Below, piece by piece: positions 39,146 to 39,312 of a stretch of 39,312 nucleotides of DNA; positions within the stretch are counted from its first letter, which is position 1, and each line of letters begins with the position of its first letter. Source of the DNA: Chloroflexota bacterium (GTDB taxonomy: Bacteria > Chloroflexota > Anaerolineae > UBA4142); the NCBI GenBank assembly GCA_016223105.1, contig JACRPR010000025.1, positions 1 to 39,312 on the forward strand, in the 5' to 3' direction. The position numbers and the translations under genes were made by a program. The notes under the pieces are model-generated. The model was not told the DNA's origin, ran no database searches, and worked only from the letters and a program-made list of their open reading frames with translations.

Positions 39146-39312
39146 CTAGCGCGCGTCGCGCGCTGTGTACGCGACGAGCCGCGCCGAGTATGCCAGCACC
39201 GGGAGCGCGGAAAATTCGTGCATCAACGCGCCGAGCGCGGGACCGATGATGCCGAAGAAACTCAGGATAACCGACAGCACATTCATGCTCAACGAGAACG
39301 CGCCGTTGCCGC
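39146..39312 (-). CDS. C-terminal end of a heavy-metal P-type ATPase (partial)
   Basis: The last 55 codons before a TAG at 39148-39146 read NGAFSLSMNVLSVILSFFG, then GPALGALMHEFSALPVL and SARLVAY. This is the final membrane pair of P1B-type ATPases, including the conserved GAxxH and SxxVxxNSxRL-like segment (with AYSARL). The rest is outside the window. Metal is undetermined. Together with the CDF gene 5 kb away it indicates metal handling in this neighbourhood. Confidence 0.7.
   Translation of the reverse strand, partial: GNGAFSLSMNVLSVILSFFGIIGPALGALMHEFSALPVLAYSARLVAYTARDAR

Overview
The window reads as a high-GC bacterial chromosome segment, most likely from Chloroflexota (Anaerolineae-like). 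The main reason is a set of giant membrane glycosyltransferase-like proteins (DUF2298/Chlor_Arch_YYY and TIGR03663-type families) that are typical of Chloroflexi and some archaea. No 16S or other taxonomic marker is present, so this is an inference. Every supported gene lies on the minus strand, so transcription runs from high to low coordinates. Many genes overlap by ATGA or TGATG.

In transcription order (right to left): (1) 39.3-37.8 kb holds the tail of a heavy-metal P-type ATPase, a PIG-L-like protein without its metal motif, and a flavin reductase. (2) 37.7-32.9 kb is a peptide/solute ABC operon (lipoprotein, two permeases, no ATPases) overlapping a CDF zinc-type transporter. (3) 32.7-24.3 kb is a surface-glycan block: a frameshifted TIGR00374 flippase-like protein, a CDP-tyvelose-epimerase-like SDR, a GT4-methyltransferase fusion, an embedded type II restriction-modification pair, a SAM methyltransferase and a GT39 protein. 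(4) 24.1-19.6 kb is one very large GT-C/DUF2298 fusion. (5) 19.4-14.2 kb is a compositionally different two-component module: a dynamin-like GTPase, interrupted by one in-frame TAA, and an SNF2 helicase. It is the best candidate for an undescribed, possibly defensive, system. (6) 14.2-2.8 kb returns to the glycan theme: two secreted proteins (one a Cys-rich beta-helix protein), a stand-alone DUF2298 protein, a GT-C paralog with an altered active-site loop, a TIGR03663-type GT-C protein with NHL repeats (also interrupted by an in-frame TAA), and a second flippase-like protein. (7) 2.7-0 kb has sucC without an adjacent sucD, followed by a PIN toxin/antitoxin pair and the remains of a MntA/HepT pair and an EcoRI-type methylase, ending at a triple 18-bp palindrome.

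The likely joint role of blocks 3, 4 and 6 is building lipid-linked sugars, moving them across the membrane and transferring them to surface targets. The GT-C/DUF2298 fusion suggests that these two kinds of membrane protein act together.

Two themes cut across the window. First, short repeat families (GTGATGC-type, GAATTC/GAATTT-type, GTAAAACGTAAAACG-type and others) sit between genes and also in frame inside hydrophilic loops of the membrane proteins. Two DUF2298 paralogs carry different repeats in the same loop. Second, decay is frequent: two in-frame TAA codons, three frameshifts or deletions, one truncated methylase and one internally deleted HepT. Some of the indels could be assembly errors.
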